A program made the translations under genes and the position numbers. A stretch of DNA of 64,000 bases from Symbiodinium natans (Eukaryota > Sar > Dinophyceae > Suessiales > Symbiodiniaceae), in the NCBI GenBank assembly GCA_905221605.1, contig CAJNDS010002556.1, forward strand, positions 182,001 through 246,000, read 5' to 3'. Positions 52,393 to 61,703 of the stretch are shown here, in pieces (within the stretch, counting starts at the first letter, position 1; each line of letters begins with the position of its first letter). Below the pieces are notes generated by a model that was not told the origin of the DNA, searched no databases, and saw only the letters and a program-made list of their open reading frames with translations.

Positions 52393-52505
52393 CGGGCAGC
52401 CCAGTGGTACCCTTGTCCCCTTTTCTCCGTTCTAGGCTCTCTTGTAAAACACCAACCCAAAAAAGGGTGTCCTTCTTAGAATGTGCTTACTGGGCTACCA
52501 AGTTT
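52393..52505. repeat. Inverted-repeat element, family D, intact copy
   Basis: Left arm GGGCAGCCCAGTGGTACCC, right arm AAAAAAGGGTGTCC then CTTACTGGGCTACC, with a short loop and no repeat array inside. Reference for the interrupted copy at 12901. Confidence 0.55.
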
Positions 52506-52985
52506 TTAATGCTTAGGACTTTGGATTTTGGATTTAGGGTTGCGACCTTGGGAAGCTTTCGGCTTTCTCCTTAAGTAATCCGAAAGAGATGAACCCAAGC
52601 TTACCTAAACCGCCACCCTCAACACTAACCCTAAACCCTAAACCCCATGTTTCAAGTTGGCCAAGGTATGTGGCCATGATCAGTCGCGCTCTCGGGTGTT
52701 CTGTGGCCAGGGGAGGGAACTACTTGAAGGCTCAGGGGCGTATGAAGGTAGGGTTAAATCTATCTCGAGTTGGGCTCTCCAGGCAGTCAGTTTGCTCCCT
52801 AAGAAGCCTCCCCTAAACCCTAAACCCTAAACCCTAAACCCTAAACCCTAAACCCTCATTCATGAGTCAAGAGCAAGAATCCTAAACCCAACCTCGTTCG
52901 ACCGCAAGAGCCCTAAACCCAAACAACTCGACATCCCAACCGCCCAACAACCTTAAACCCTAAGCCCTAACCTCAAAGCCCTACT

Positions 52986-53087
52986 CTTAGTAGTAGAGTA
53001 GGTAACCTTTAACCTTTTTGGGTTAATATATTCCCCTTATATTCCCAAAGGTTAACCTTTAAAACCCCTAGGTACTGGACAACTGAG
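52986..53087. repeat. Family E element, copy 2
   Basis: 102 bp, matching 34239-34340 at all but one base by eye, although 18.7 kb away. Confidence 0.8.
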
Positions 53088-53959
53088 TACTAAGCCCTAA
53101 GCCCTTACACCATGAACCCAGTCCCCAGATTTAGGGTTCAGGGTGTAGGTTGTAGGGTTTAAGGTTTGCAGGGCTTTGTTGGGTTGCAGGTTTCAGGGGT
53201 TGAGGGCTTAGGGTCCTGGATTTGGGTTCTTTCGCGGTGGGTGTGTGGGTTTGGGGCTATTGGGTTTGTTGGGTTTTTGCTGGGGGTCCTTCAGGTACGG
53301 CTGCACGAACCGCCTCTGAACCTCAAGCCTTACTGCTTCATAGCCGGGAATCAAGGACCGCCCTCAAATCCCAAAAGCCCTAAAGTCCCAACAAGCCCCA
53401 AACCAAAAAAGTCCTAACCCGAAGATCCCAAAAAGAAAACATCAAACCTAAGACCCTCAAACCCTAAGCCTGGCCCTGTTGGCATCATGGTCTTCGAAAA
53501 TGCCAGGCGGGTTTAGAGTTTAGGGTTTAGAATTCAAGGTTTTAGGGCTTTCGGGCTCAGGTTATCAAGGTTTGGTGCTTGTGGCTTGGTAGAAAGTGGA
53601 GCTACGGGAGCCCTAATGAGATGCCAAAACCCCCAAGCCCGCCGCCAAAGCCGCGAGCCTCAAGACCTCTAACCCTGAGCCAAAACCCTAAACCCTAAAC
53701 CCTAAACCCTAAACCCTAAACCCTAAACTTTAGGGATCAAGTGTAGGACTCAGCGACCTAGACCCTAAACCCTCTAAACAACCTAGACTCACTAAGACAC
53801 CCTGAAGCCCCCAACAGTTAACAGCCCCCCCCAAACCCTGAAGCCCCTAAACCCTAAACCCCGAAACACCCCAAGGCCCCTAGCAGCCCCTGAAAGCCCC
53901 TAAACCCTGAACCGAAAACCCTAAACCACGAAAGTTCAGCGACTGAGGTGCCCTCCGAG

Positions 53960-54023
53960 GCCCTGGGATGTGGCAGCGGGCGCTGCAGCTTCTCGCCGAG
54001 CGGCGCAGACGAGGCAAGAGGTC
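53960..54023 (+). CDS. PPR gene exon (M-W-Q-R-A-L-Q-L-L)
   Basis: 64 nt after tgccctccgag. Two bases complete a codon, then PGMWQRALQLLAERRRRGKR, ending in phase 2 at a GC donor (AGGTC|gcgggt). W-Q-R-A-L-Q-L-L-A-E is a textbook second helix of a PPR unit. Confidence 0.75.
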
Positions 54024-54099
54024 GCGGGTTCAGGAAGTTGAATTTGAGGGGCGTTTTCGGGGGACGGTTTTGCGAGCGTTTGAGGTTTGGGGGGTGTTG

Positions 54100-54180
54100 G
54101 GGGGTGTTGGGGGGTTTTGGCGGGTTTTGGGGGTTCCCAACCATTGAGGCATTGGGGGGTGGGGGGGGTGGGGGCTCCAA
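54100..54180. repeat. G-rich decayed tract
   Basis: GGGGTGTTGG and TTTTGGGG words, then poly-G, on the donor side of the exon. Confidence 0.6.
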
Positions 54181-54496
54181 AGTTATGATCCGGAAACCCT
54201 TAGTTTTTTCAGTGCCCTAAGCCCTAAACCCTAAACCCTAAACCCTAACCCTAAACCCTAAACTTTAAACCCTAACCTCCCCACATCCAGAGGCCACTAA
54301 TGTCTTGATGCCCTTGCGCAGACTTCCTAAGCTTCTTGCACCCTTCAGTTCAGATTTGCGTAGGGTTGAAGGCAACTGCTCGACCCTCTGTAAGCCCTGA
54401 GCTTCCTTAAATCCTTTAGGGTTTAGGGTTTAGGGTTTAGGGTTTAGGCTTTAGGGGTAAGCCCTAAAGCCTCTATCGTTCAGTTTGGTGCTGCAG

Positions 54497-54533
54497 CATC
54501 GTCCTCTTCGGCACAGCCATCGCCGTGTTCGAG
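54497..54533 (+). CDS. PPR gene exon (F-G-T-A-I-A-V)
   Basis: 37 nt between tggtgctgcag and a GC donor (TTCGAG|gcacag). One base completes the previous codon, then IVLFGTAIAVFE. In isolation it resembles a membrane helix, but in the chain it is the first helix of a PPR unit (V-x-F-N-x-A-I). The join to the next exon is exact. Confidence 0.7.
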
Positions 54534-54581
54534 GCACAGACGTTGGGTTTTTGAAGGTGTTATTGGGTGTAGGATTCGGGT

Positions 54582-54668
54582 AAACCCTAAACCCTAAACC
54601 CTAAACCCTAAACCCTAAACCCTAAACCCTAAACCCTAAACCCTAAACCCTAAACCCTAAACCCTAAC
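54582..54668. repeat. Interstitial CCCTAAA array
   Basis: About 12 perfect units. Confidence 0.9.
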
Positions 54669-54904
54669 CTTGAGACCAGAAGCTTGTCAAGATTTGCAAA
54701 GTAGCGCCTGAAGGATATAGATGCACAAGATCCTGAATGTAGGGCTCCTTGTCCGTAAACCCCAAACCCTGAAAATCCGAAATCTTGTGCTTTAGGGATG
54801 GCAGCTCTGCAGGGCTTCGGGTGTAGAGCTTAGGGTGTAGGGCTTGGGAGTTTGGACTTGGGCTTGAAGTGTTTAGGGGTTTGGTTTGGCGGGTTAAAGG
54901 CCTT

Positions 54905-55000
54905 TAGGGTTTCGGGTTTCGGGTTTAGGGTTTAGGGTTTAGGGTTTAGGGTTTAGGGTTTAGGGTTTAGGGTTTAGGGTTTAGGGTTTAGGGTTTAGGA
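54905..55000. repeat. Interstitial TTTAGGG array
   Basis: About 13 perfect units in the same intron as the CCCTAAA array at 54582, but in the opposite orientation. Confidence 0.9.
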
Positions 55001-55353
55001 GCCCCAAGGCTAAACCCAAAGAAGGGAAGGAGACCAGAAACTGCGCGTTGGATTCTAAAGCCTAAACGACAGCACCTAAGCCCTTCTTACCCTCTCAAAA
55101 GCAAGGTGCGTTTTTCCATCCAAGCCCTTCCGAAAACCTCCTAATCCCAGTCAAAATGCCTTGTATATGTGCCTATGTGTATGTTTAGCTCTCCCAGAAT
55201 AGGTCCCTCCGAAGGCCTTAAACCCAAACCCCAAAACCCAAACCCCTGACCCCAAACCCCAACCCCCAAACCCCAAAGCCCAAACCCCAAACCCCAAACC
55301 CCAAACCCTAAACCCTAAACCCTAAAACCCCAAACCACCCTAAGCTTACGCAG

Positions 55354-55421
55354 GCTTCCGGGCGTTGGCAGGAGGCCCTAGCAACGCTCTCCGATGCCAG
55401 GCGCCTTTACGGAGAGCCCCT
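55354..55421 (+). CDS. PPR gene exon (R-W-Q-E-A-L)
   Basis: 68 nt after taagcttacgcag, phase 0, reading ASGRWQEALATLSDARRLYG and EP, leaving two bases at a GC donor (CCCCT|gctctt). Together with its neighbours it aligns with the 35-residue PPR consensus from W to W without any gap. Confidence 0.8.
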
Positions 55422-55820
55422 GCTCTTGTCGACGTGGCCCTTAGGGATTGTCAGGTTTGTCTTTTGAGGGGTTTAGGGTTTAGGCTTTAGGGTTTAGGGT
55501 TTAGGGTTTCACGTCATATCTTTTGGTCTTTAGGGTTTAGGGGTTTGGGGTATTGGGACTCATGTTTCCCGCAGAACTGGGAGGAGGTCGGATCAGGCTT
55601 GTCAAGGCTTCACGCGTGAGTAGGCTCTGAGGGTGTTGAGGACTCGGTTTCTGCTAGGCCTCTGAGGGGTACGGAGCCCTTATTCCTGAGCCTGTGATTC
55701 TTTAGGCTTTTAGGGTCCCATTTTGGAGTCTAGGGTTTTGGGGTACATCTAGGGTTTAGGCTTGAGGGTTCAGGGTGGGCCCCCAAGAATGTTTTGGTGA
55801 AGGTCCGAGACGTTGCCCAG

Positions 55821-55860
55821 CGTCGTGGCCTTCAACGCGACGCTGAGCGCCGCGGCAAAG
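55821..55860 (+). CDS. PPR gene exon (V-V-A-F-N-A-T-L)
   Basis: 40 nt after gacgttgcccag. One base completes the codon, then VVAFNATLSAAAK to a GC donor (GCAAAG|gcgtgg), phase 0. It matches V-V-S-F-N-A-x-I-S-A-C-E-K position by position. Confidence 0.8.
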
Positions 55861-55904
55861 GCGTGGGGCTCGGGGCTTGGGGTGCTCGGGGGGATGAAGG
55901 GCTT

Positions 55905-56110
55905 CAGGGTCTCAGGGCTTTAAGGGCTTTAAGGGCTTTGAAGGGCTTTAAGGGCTCTTAGGGCTTTAAGGGCTTTAAGGGCTCGAGAGGGCCTTAAGGC
56001 TCGAGGGCTTCAGGGGCTTTAGGGTTTTAAGGGTCTCAAGGGGCTCTAGGGCTCTAAGGCTCGAGGGTGCTAGGGCTTCAGGGCTTCAGGGCTTCAGGGC
56101 CTTGGGGTTT
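55905..56110. repeat. Divergent GGGCTTTAA / GGGCTTCA tract
   Basis: Short degenerate units related to the telomere-like repeat, G-rich on the plus strand. Confidence 0.7.
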
Positions 56111-56539
56111 GGGCCAGAGACCTTGAAGCCCGCAAAAATGGACGAGCCCCAGCTTCACACCAGGGATATGACCAACTGACCCAAAACCGAAACCCGGACC
56201 CCAAGCCGGGAAGAAGCGCTTGTCGTGTATCCAGCTGTGCGCATTTCGCCCTATAACCCTTCTTTTCAGCCTTTTCAGGGCGTCGTGCCCGGGGCCTGCT
56301 GCAAGCTCGGAGCTTAAAGCCCTCAGCCCGAAATCCGAAACCCTCTTTTACCTTGACAAGGAATTGAAGGCAAGCCGCAAAAAATCCTCAGCCTGACACA
56401 CCTGAAGCCCGCTGAAAACCCGCACCTCCACTCAGCCACTGAACCCCTCAACCCTGACGACCGAAACCCCCTTCAAGCTTGAACCACAAAACGAAGCCCG
56501 AAGAAGCCTAAACAACCCTAGCAACGCTAGACAAGCCTA

Positions 56540-56705
56540 AGCCCTAAACCCTAACCCTAACCGCCTAAACCCTAAACCCTAAACCCTAAACCCTAAACCC
56601 TAAACCCTAAACCCTAAACCCTAAACCCTAAACCCTAAACCCTAAACCCTAAACCCTAAACCCTAAACCCTAAACCCTAAACCCTAAACCCTAAACCCTA
56701 AACCC
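56540..56705. repeat. Long interstitial CCCTAAA array
   Basis: About 22 near-perfect units ending 40 bp before the acceptor of the last PPR exon. Confidence 0.9.
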
Positions 56706-56743
56706 CAACCCCCTACACCCCCTACACCCCCAAACAACTCCAG

Positions 56744-56810
56744 GGCCAGCAGTGGCAGCGAGCCCGCGACCTGCTCGCACGTGCCAGGCTCTGCCAGTTG
56801 GAGCCAGGGG
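56744..56810 (+). CDS. PPR gene exon (Q-W-Q-R-A-R-D-L-L)
   Basis: About 67 nt after acaactccag, phase 0, reading GQQWQRARDLLARARLCQLE and P. K-G-Q-Q-W-Q-R-A across the junction reproduces the PPR consensus. A GC donor is likely near 56811 (GGGG|gccttg). No following exon was found, so the gene may be truncated here or continue in an exon I failed to see. A short fragment ASESAGLEPR at about 57087-57116 is a weak candidate. Confidence 0.75.
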
Positions 56811-56824
56811 GCCTTGGCCAAGAT

Positions 56825-56960
56825 CTGGGTTTGGGGGGAGGTTTGGGGGTTTAGAGTTTGGGGGTTTAGGGTTTAGGGTTTAGAGTTTAGGGTTTAGGGT
56901 TTAGGGTTTAGGGGGAGGTTTGGGGGTTTAGGGGGCCAGGCTTGAGGTTTCAGGGTTTGG
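56825..56960. repeat. Last TTTAGGG tract of the window
   Basis: Mixed TTTAGGG/TTTGGGG words. No further arrays occur to the right of about 57.0 kb. Confidence 0.8.
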
Positions 56961-57654
56961 GGGTTCAGGGTGCCAAGATCTGAGTTTAGAGTTTAGGGAG
57001 GGAGCTTGGTTGGGGGTGTAGGAGTTGAAAATCTGGGGTTAAAGCGTTTGGGGGTTCACGAGTTTCGGGTCCGGACAGCTTTCGTGGTCTCTGGGTTCAG
57101 AGCTTCGGAAAGTGCGGGCTTGGAGCCACGAGGCTGGAGATCCCCCCTTAAACCCCGACGAAGCCCTACGGCCAAGAACGGGAGGCTCCATTGGATTTGT
57201 TGTTTGTCCGTTTTCTTGGCCTTGTCCTAGGAAACCTCTTCCCTCTATATTTTGAGATGAAATCGTACGCTTAGTTTTTTGCTAGCAGAAGCTGCAACAT
57301 AGGAAGGAGGCGAGGGAGGGAAGGAAGGAAGGAAGGAAGGAAGGAAGGCACTATAGCCCGCATACATCTAGATCGTTGTTGGGTAGATTCTTGAAAAACC
57401 TTGCGATATGGGTTAGGAATGTTGTACGACATAAGGATGAATCCCGATGATATGATGAGCTAGCTTTGACTTGTGAGGCTCTTCATCAAGAGATTCAGAC
57501 AAGTGTATTCAAGTTGGACTTACCCAGTAGATCAAACAATGACGTCGAAAAGAATCCTAATTTAATTTCGCTTGCGCCACGCAAAATTTCGGCTCTTTGC
57601 GAGTACTCTCTCTCGTGTCCTCCGCTGAGGTGACGGCCGCAGGTGGGGACTTGA

Positions 57655-57837
57655 CAAGTGATGGCGGCAAACCTGCGCCCGAAACCCTAAAGATGGGCCG
57701 CTCCTCGTCGCCACGGGCACCCAGGGGTACTGCACGATGACGAGCAGTACTCTGGCTGGCCGTACCGGCGGCCACGCATACGTGAGCGCTGTGCCGCTGG
57801 GCCAGAAAAAGGTATAAAGCTTGCCAGGTAATCTGTA
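57655..57837. repeat. Direct duplicate, copy 1
   Basis: About 183 bp, from AAGTGATGGCGGCAA to GGTAATCTGTA. Shares long words with 58233-58422 (AAAGATGGGCCGCTC, GGCTGGCCGTACCGGC). Confidence 0.8.
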
Positions 57838-58232
57838 GTGGAGCCTCAGTGAATGTGCATATAGGCCCGCTGAAAACTACCCAGGATTCAAGTATGGACG
57901 GTCAGAAACCGGAGCATGCAAGATTGTGGCTCAGCTGCACGCAGCGTGTGCCTTCCATTGTAGCTGCCTCCGTCTTGCTGGCGCGGGGGGCAAGAGACAT
58001 GGATCCTTACAACTAGTCCCATCCCAAGCAGCGCAACTGCTCATGAACATTTACACATACAGACACATTGTCCATCTACGCCTGTTACCCAAAACAGCCA
58101 AAAAAGACAAAACCCCTAAACCCACATAAAGCTCCAAATCCTAAGCCTCTCAACCCCAGCATCCCTAAACGCCAAAGGTTCCTGCTTTAGTTTGGCTAAC
58201 AGCCCTTGAATAAGGCGTGGAGCATGTTCAGC

Positions 58233-58422
58233 ACAAGTGATGGCGGCAAGCCTGCACGCGAGAAAGCCTAAGCCCTAAAGATGGGCCGCTCTTCGTCGCC
58301 ACGGGCAGCCAAGGGTACTGCACGATCACGAGCAGTGCCCTGGCTGGCCGTACCGGCAGCCATAAATACGTGAGCGCTTTGCCGCTGGGCTATTAAAAGG
58401 TAAGCTTGCAAGGTAATCTGTA
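58233..58422. repeat. Direct duplicate, copy 2
   Basis: About 190 bp. Differs from copy 1 by scattered substitutions and small indels. Parts of the adjoining 58130-58232 and 58425-58460 recur at 23875-24035. Confidence 0.8.
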
Positions 58423-59963
58423 AAGCCCCTCAATCCCAAGCACTCATACACCACATAAAGCCCCGGCGCTCCGAGCCCTGAGACCCCTGAATGGATGACT
58501 GTCTGAAAGGAGTCTACAAAGGCCTTGAAAATTTTCCCACTTCGCAAAAAAAAGTTGGTCACGACCGCAAAATGAAAGGCTGTCATTCTTTATTGCGAAT
58601 CTTGAGAATAGTGTTCCTTACAGTTTTGAATTTCTCTATAGTGCAAAATCCCGAGACCCTATTCTGGCGATCATCGACCCATCTAGTCGGACATATCACA
58701 CTAGTCATACTGTTTGACACATCACACTAATCATACAGCTGCATTTGAGACCAGCAGGGACCCAAGCTCAAGGCTCCATACGATCCTCCGTTTGTGTTCT
58801 GAGGGTTCTATGACACATTCGGTATATTCAGTAACTTATTGAAAGTACAATCTAAATTAGAGGCCATTTGTCATCAACATCAACTAATCGACACATGCGG
58901 CTTCTAGACATACTCTCAGCTCCCATCCCATGGTAAGTATATCTCTTCAGACTTTTTGATTAAAGCAAGTGGAGGTCAAAGGTAATTCACACATAAGTTC
59001 TACTGTGTAGAAGGTCGAGCACTTCGGAAGCCCCGCCCCAACTTCAAAATTCAAAGACTTCGAGGCAGCTTGACTAAACCAAAAGGGCGTCAGTTTGGTT
59101 GGGCGGTCAGATATGGGCAGAGAATAGGACAGCTACGGGAACAACGGAAGCGCAGAAAACAACAAATAGTAAACAGCATAACGAAGGGCCAGCTTTTCAA
59201 GTTTGTAACTTGGGCTTGCTCTATTTGCTCTATTCATTTAAGTGCAAGAACAATGGGTTGTATCTTCACTGATGAAGTGAGTAGAACAGAAGTTTTACCT
59301 TTGAATTAAAACGGAGGTCAATCTGAGTTTCGAAAGAAGTTGGGGTCGGGAGTAGTAGCAAATTGGTAGTCCCAGCTCTGAGGTTTGGAGCCAAATTTTC
59401 AGTTCGTGATGGAAACAGTTCCATTAACATGGCTGACCTTTGAGTACGTTAGTCACAAAGATACATTAGGTGGCGTTTTAGCGTTGGGGGGGGGGGGGGG
59501 GGGAGTGTTCCTATAAGTTCTATGCCTTAATTGAAAACATGATGCTTTTACCGTTTGAGAGCCATTTCTTTCGCAAAGTCAATTCCAAAAATTCAACCCC
59601 GAAGTGGGCCCGACATCTGCTATCCGTTTTTGGCACAGCCCCCTTGTCAGTCAAAACCTCGTCGCTCTGCCCACTTCATGTGACTTCTGCTGCACTAGTG
59701 GGCGAACAGCCATGTTCTTCTCATCAAGAATATTCGCTTCTGCTACAGTATGTCTGCCTCAAACCCCAGCCGCTTTTGCCATTGCAAAGGGGTTAACATA
59801 TAAATATATGGTACTCCCCCCCAAAACCTACCGTTTCATACCCTTTTCTATGTCGAGACGTGTTTACTATATTCGAAGCCGGATATATATATGGACATAT
59901 ATCTATAGATATACATAAAATACGAAATAGCAAATACTTAAAGATGCCGAAAAAAATCTGCAG

Positions 59964-60476
59964 GGCCAGGAGTTCTAAAACTCCTCTTGTGGCTAAGCAA
60001 GGAGTTTTAAAACTCCTGGCCCCGAAGATTGAAGATTGAAGATTCCCCAGAACTCTTTCCAGGAATCTTCAATCTTCAATCTTAGGGGCCGGGAGTTTTA
60101 AAACTCCTCTTGTGGCTAAGCAAGGAGTTTTAAAACTCCTGGCCCCGAAGATTGAAGATTGAAGATTCCCCAGAACTCTTTCCAGGAATCTTCAATCTTC
60201 AATCCTAGGGGCCGGGAGTTTTAAAACTCCTCTTGTGGCTAAGTAAGGAGTTTTAAAACTCCTGGCCCCGAAGATTGAAGACTGAAGATTCCTGGAAAGA
60301 GTTCCGGGGAATCTTCAATCTTCAATCTTCAATCTTCAGTGGCAGGAGTTTTAAAACTCTTCTCGTGGCTAAGCAAGGAGTTTTAAAACTCTTGGCCCCG
60401 ACAATCTTCAATCTTCGGTGGCAGGAGTTTTAAAACTCCTCTCGTGGCTAAGCAAGGAGTTTTAAAATTCCCGGCC
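59964..60476. repeat. Array of nested palindromes
   Basis: Five units, each with two copies of the palindrome GGAGTTTTAAAACTCC around a spacer T(C)TTGTGGCTAAGCAA. The spacer starts near 59989, 60111, 60234, 60364 and 60443. After the first three units there is a second inverted repeat, GAAGATTGAAGATTGAAGATT with its complement, around a CCAGAACTCTTTCC-type centre. The centre is inverted in the third case. Unit length about 122 bp, shorter at the end. The GGCC(CC) caps also pair. It ends 123 bp before the ATG of the next gene. Confidence 0.85.
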
Positions 60477-60557
60477 ATGGTATTGTATATTACGCCACTG
60501 AAAGTGGTTCCAGTATGTATGCGTTGAATCGACTCAATTTCGACGCGCAGCTTGGGC

Positions 60558-60563
60558 TATAAA
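60558..60563 (+). promoter_or_regulatory. Possible TATA-like word
   Basis: TATAAA 37 bp before the ATG at 60600. TATA boxes are not typical of dinoflagellates, and a trans-splice acceptor (tttccag, 60570-60580) is an equally plausible signal. Weak. Confidence 0.2.
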
Positions 60564-60599
60564 CGCGCAGTTTCCAGCCATAGCATACGCGTACTCCTC

Positions 60600-61421
60600 A
60601 TGGCGGCCGTCAACATCACGGGCACCTTCGCATTGGACTCCTCCGGCAACGCAGTGATTCACATCACTAAGAATGAAGAGGCTTCAGACACAAAGAAGCC
60701 TCCGTCCGCCAAGGAGTTTTTCCAGGCTGTCGAGTCGGGCCTCGTCCAGCTTCATGCGAGCCGAGCCGACATGAAGAAGAAGGACTATTACATCTTGCTC
60801 CATAACATTCAGCGGCAGCTCCACATGACCAAGACCGGGATTGATGGACAGTGGAGCGAAGAAGCATGGAACATGCTCTTGAAGACTGTAGCCAAAGCAA
60901 AGAAGGGAACCGCAAAAGACAGTGGCGTCCTGATGATCAAGGACATGCAGTCTCCCGACAAGAAGAAGAACAAGAGCAAGACATCAAGCCGTGGCGAATG
61001 TTTGGCACTTGAGGACGCCAACTTAGAGGTGATGAAGTCAAACACCGTCGTGGGCAAGAATAGTGGCGAAGACATGGCAGTGGATGCCACGAACTCGGAC
61101 GCAAGTGACTCGCATGTGAACGTACCAAACGATGATGCACGCCAAGCTGCAGGAAGCAGCACCGACCCCATCAACACCAAGAAGGCATCCAGCAGCGAGA
61201 GCAGTAGCGAGGACAGCGACAACGATGGGTCGAGTAGCTTCGCCTCAGCAAGCACACCACCAGAACCAGTAGACATGTCGTCATGGACGTCAGACTGGCA
61301 CGACCTCTACGTGACTTCGGCGGATATGAGGCGCAGTCGTGTGAACCAGAACAATAAGAGGGTGTGGAATGGAGTCCTTCTCACGATCCAGAAAGCCAGA
61401 GCCAAGGCCGAGAAGAAGTAA
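60600..61421 (+). CDS. Acidic/Ser-rich hypothetical protein, 273 aa
   Basis: An intronless frame of 273 codons. The frame is open 48 bp further left, but only a TTG is available there, so I take the ATG at 60600 (MAAVNITGTFALDSS). The N-terminal ~115 residues are helical and basic/hydrophobic (YYILLHNIQRQLH; WNMLLKTVAKAKK). A Lys/Ser linker (DKKKNKSKTSS) follows. Residues about 150-230 are acidic and Ser/Asp-rich with little structure. The last ~45 residues (WHDLYVTSADMRRSR; VWNGVLLTIQKARAKAEKK) partly echo the N-terminal helices, so the protein may have two related modules. No enzyme motif. Codon use is GC-moderate, unlike the GC3-rich exon islands to the left. It lies between the palindrome array and the P-loop gene, same strand, 282 bp before the latter's likely ATG. 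No family recognised. Linkage to the next gene is inferred from position. Confidence 0.75.
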   Translation: MAAVNITGTFALDSSGNAVIHITKNEEASDTKKPPSAKEFFQAVESGLVQLHASRADMKKKDYYILLHNIQRQLHMTKTGIDGQWSEEAWNMLLKTVAKAKKGTAKDSGVLMIKDMQSPDKKKNKSKTSSRGECLALEDANLEVMKSNTVVGKNSGEDMAVDATNSDASDSHVNVPNDDARQAAGSSTDPINTKKASSSESSSEDSDNDGSSSFASASTPPEPVDMSSWTSDWHDLYVTSADMRRSRVNQNNKRVWNGVLLTIQKARAKAEKK

Positions 61422-61703
61422 AGAATACCTCATACGTGATCTTGTCTTCCACTACATGCGCATTGGCTGTCATTCAGAACAAGAACTCATGACCGTGCGA
61501 GTACAGAAAAAGAATGCGACACTGCTGTTGATTAATGCTTATATGTTACCTTTCAAAGCAAAATGCGTATTATCTTAAAAAGCAAAATATACTGCGCAGG
61601 CAACTGGACTCTTAAGGATATAGTTTACATCAAGTGCTCGAGACTCGTCAGCTGCTATAGTTCCTTAGCTACGAGATTATCCTCGAATCGTCCTTGTGCA
61701 AAC
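61422..61703. other. AT-rich spacer between the two genes
   Basis: 282 bp, AT-rich, no repeats. The second gene's frame is open through the right half from an ATG at 61563, but the 47 extra residues are Cys/Ser/Arg-rich and unlike the rest, so I treat this as 5' flank. Confidence 0.45.

Larger units (their letters stand above)
57000..59960. other. Repeat-poor, probably non-coding region
   Basis: Balanced base composition, a GGAA microsatellite (57314-57352), a poly-G run (about 59486-59504) and the 185-bp duplication. Open frames at 58491-58730, 59070-59309 (would need a TTG start) and 59539-59796 have no recognised domain. The 59070 frame is basic (GQRIGQLREQRKRRKQQ) and the best of these. 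Confidence 0.35.

Noticed and set aside
54497-54541. Ion-channel membrane helix reading IVLFGTAIAVFEAQ
   Set aside because: With the GC donor after GAG it joins both neighbours as a PPR unit in exact register, which explains it better.
1-57000. A true chromosome end or a string of telomere-capped minichromosomes
   Set aside because: CCCTAAA-unique-TTTAGGG islands do mimic tiny linear molecules. But the islands join in coding phase across the repeats, so introns explain the pattern better. Assembly concatenation cannot be excluded without reads.
60552-60599. Upstream extension of the 273-aa gene to 289 aa
   Set aside because: The extra residues would begin at a TTG, which is not a credible eukaryotic start. 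The first ATG in frame is at 60600.
61563-61703. Upstream ATG giving a 709-aa version of the P-loop protein
   Set aside because: The extra 47 residues are AT-rich in DNA and unlike the rest. A second ATG at 61704 fits better. The longer form is kept only as an alternative.
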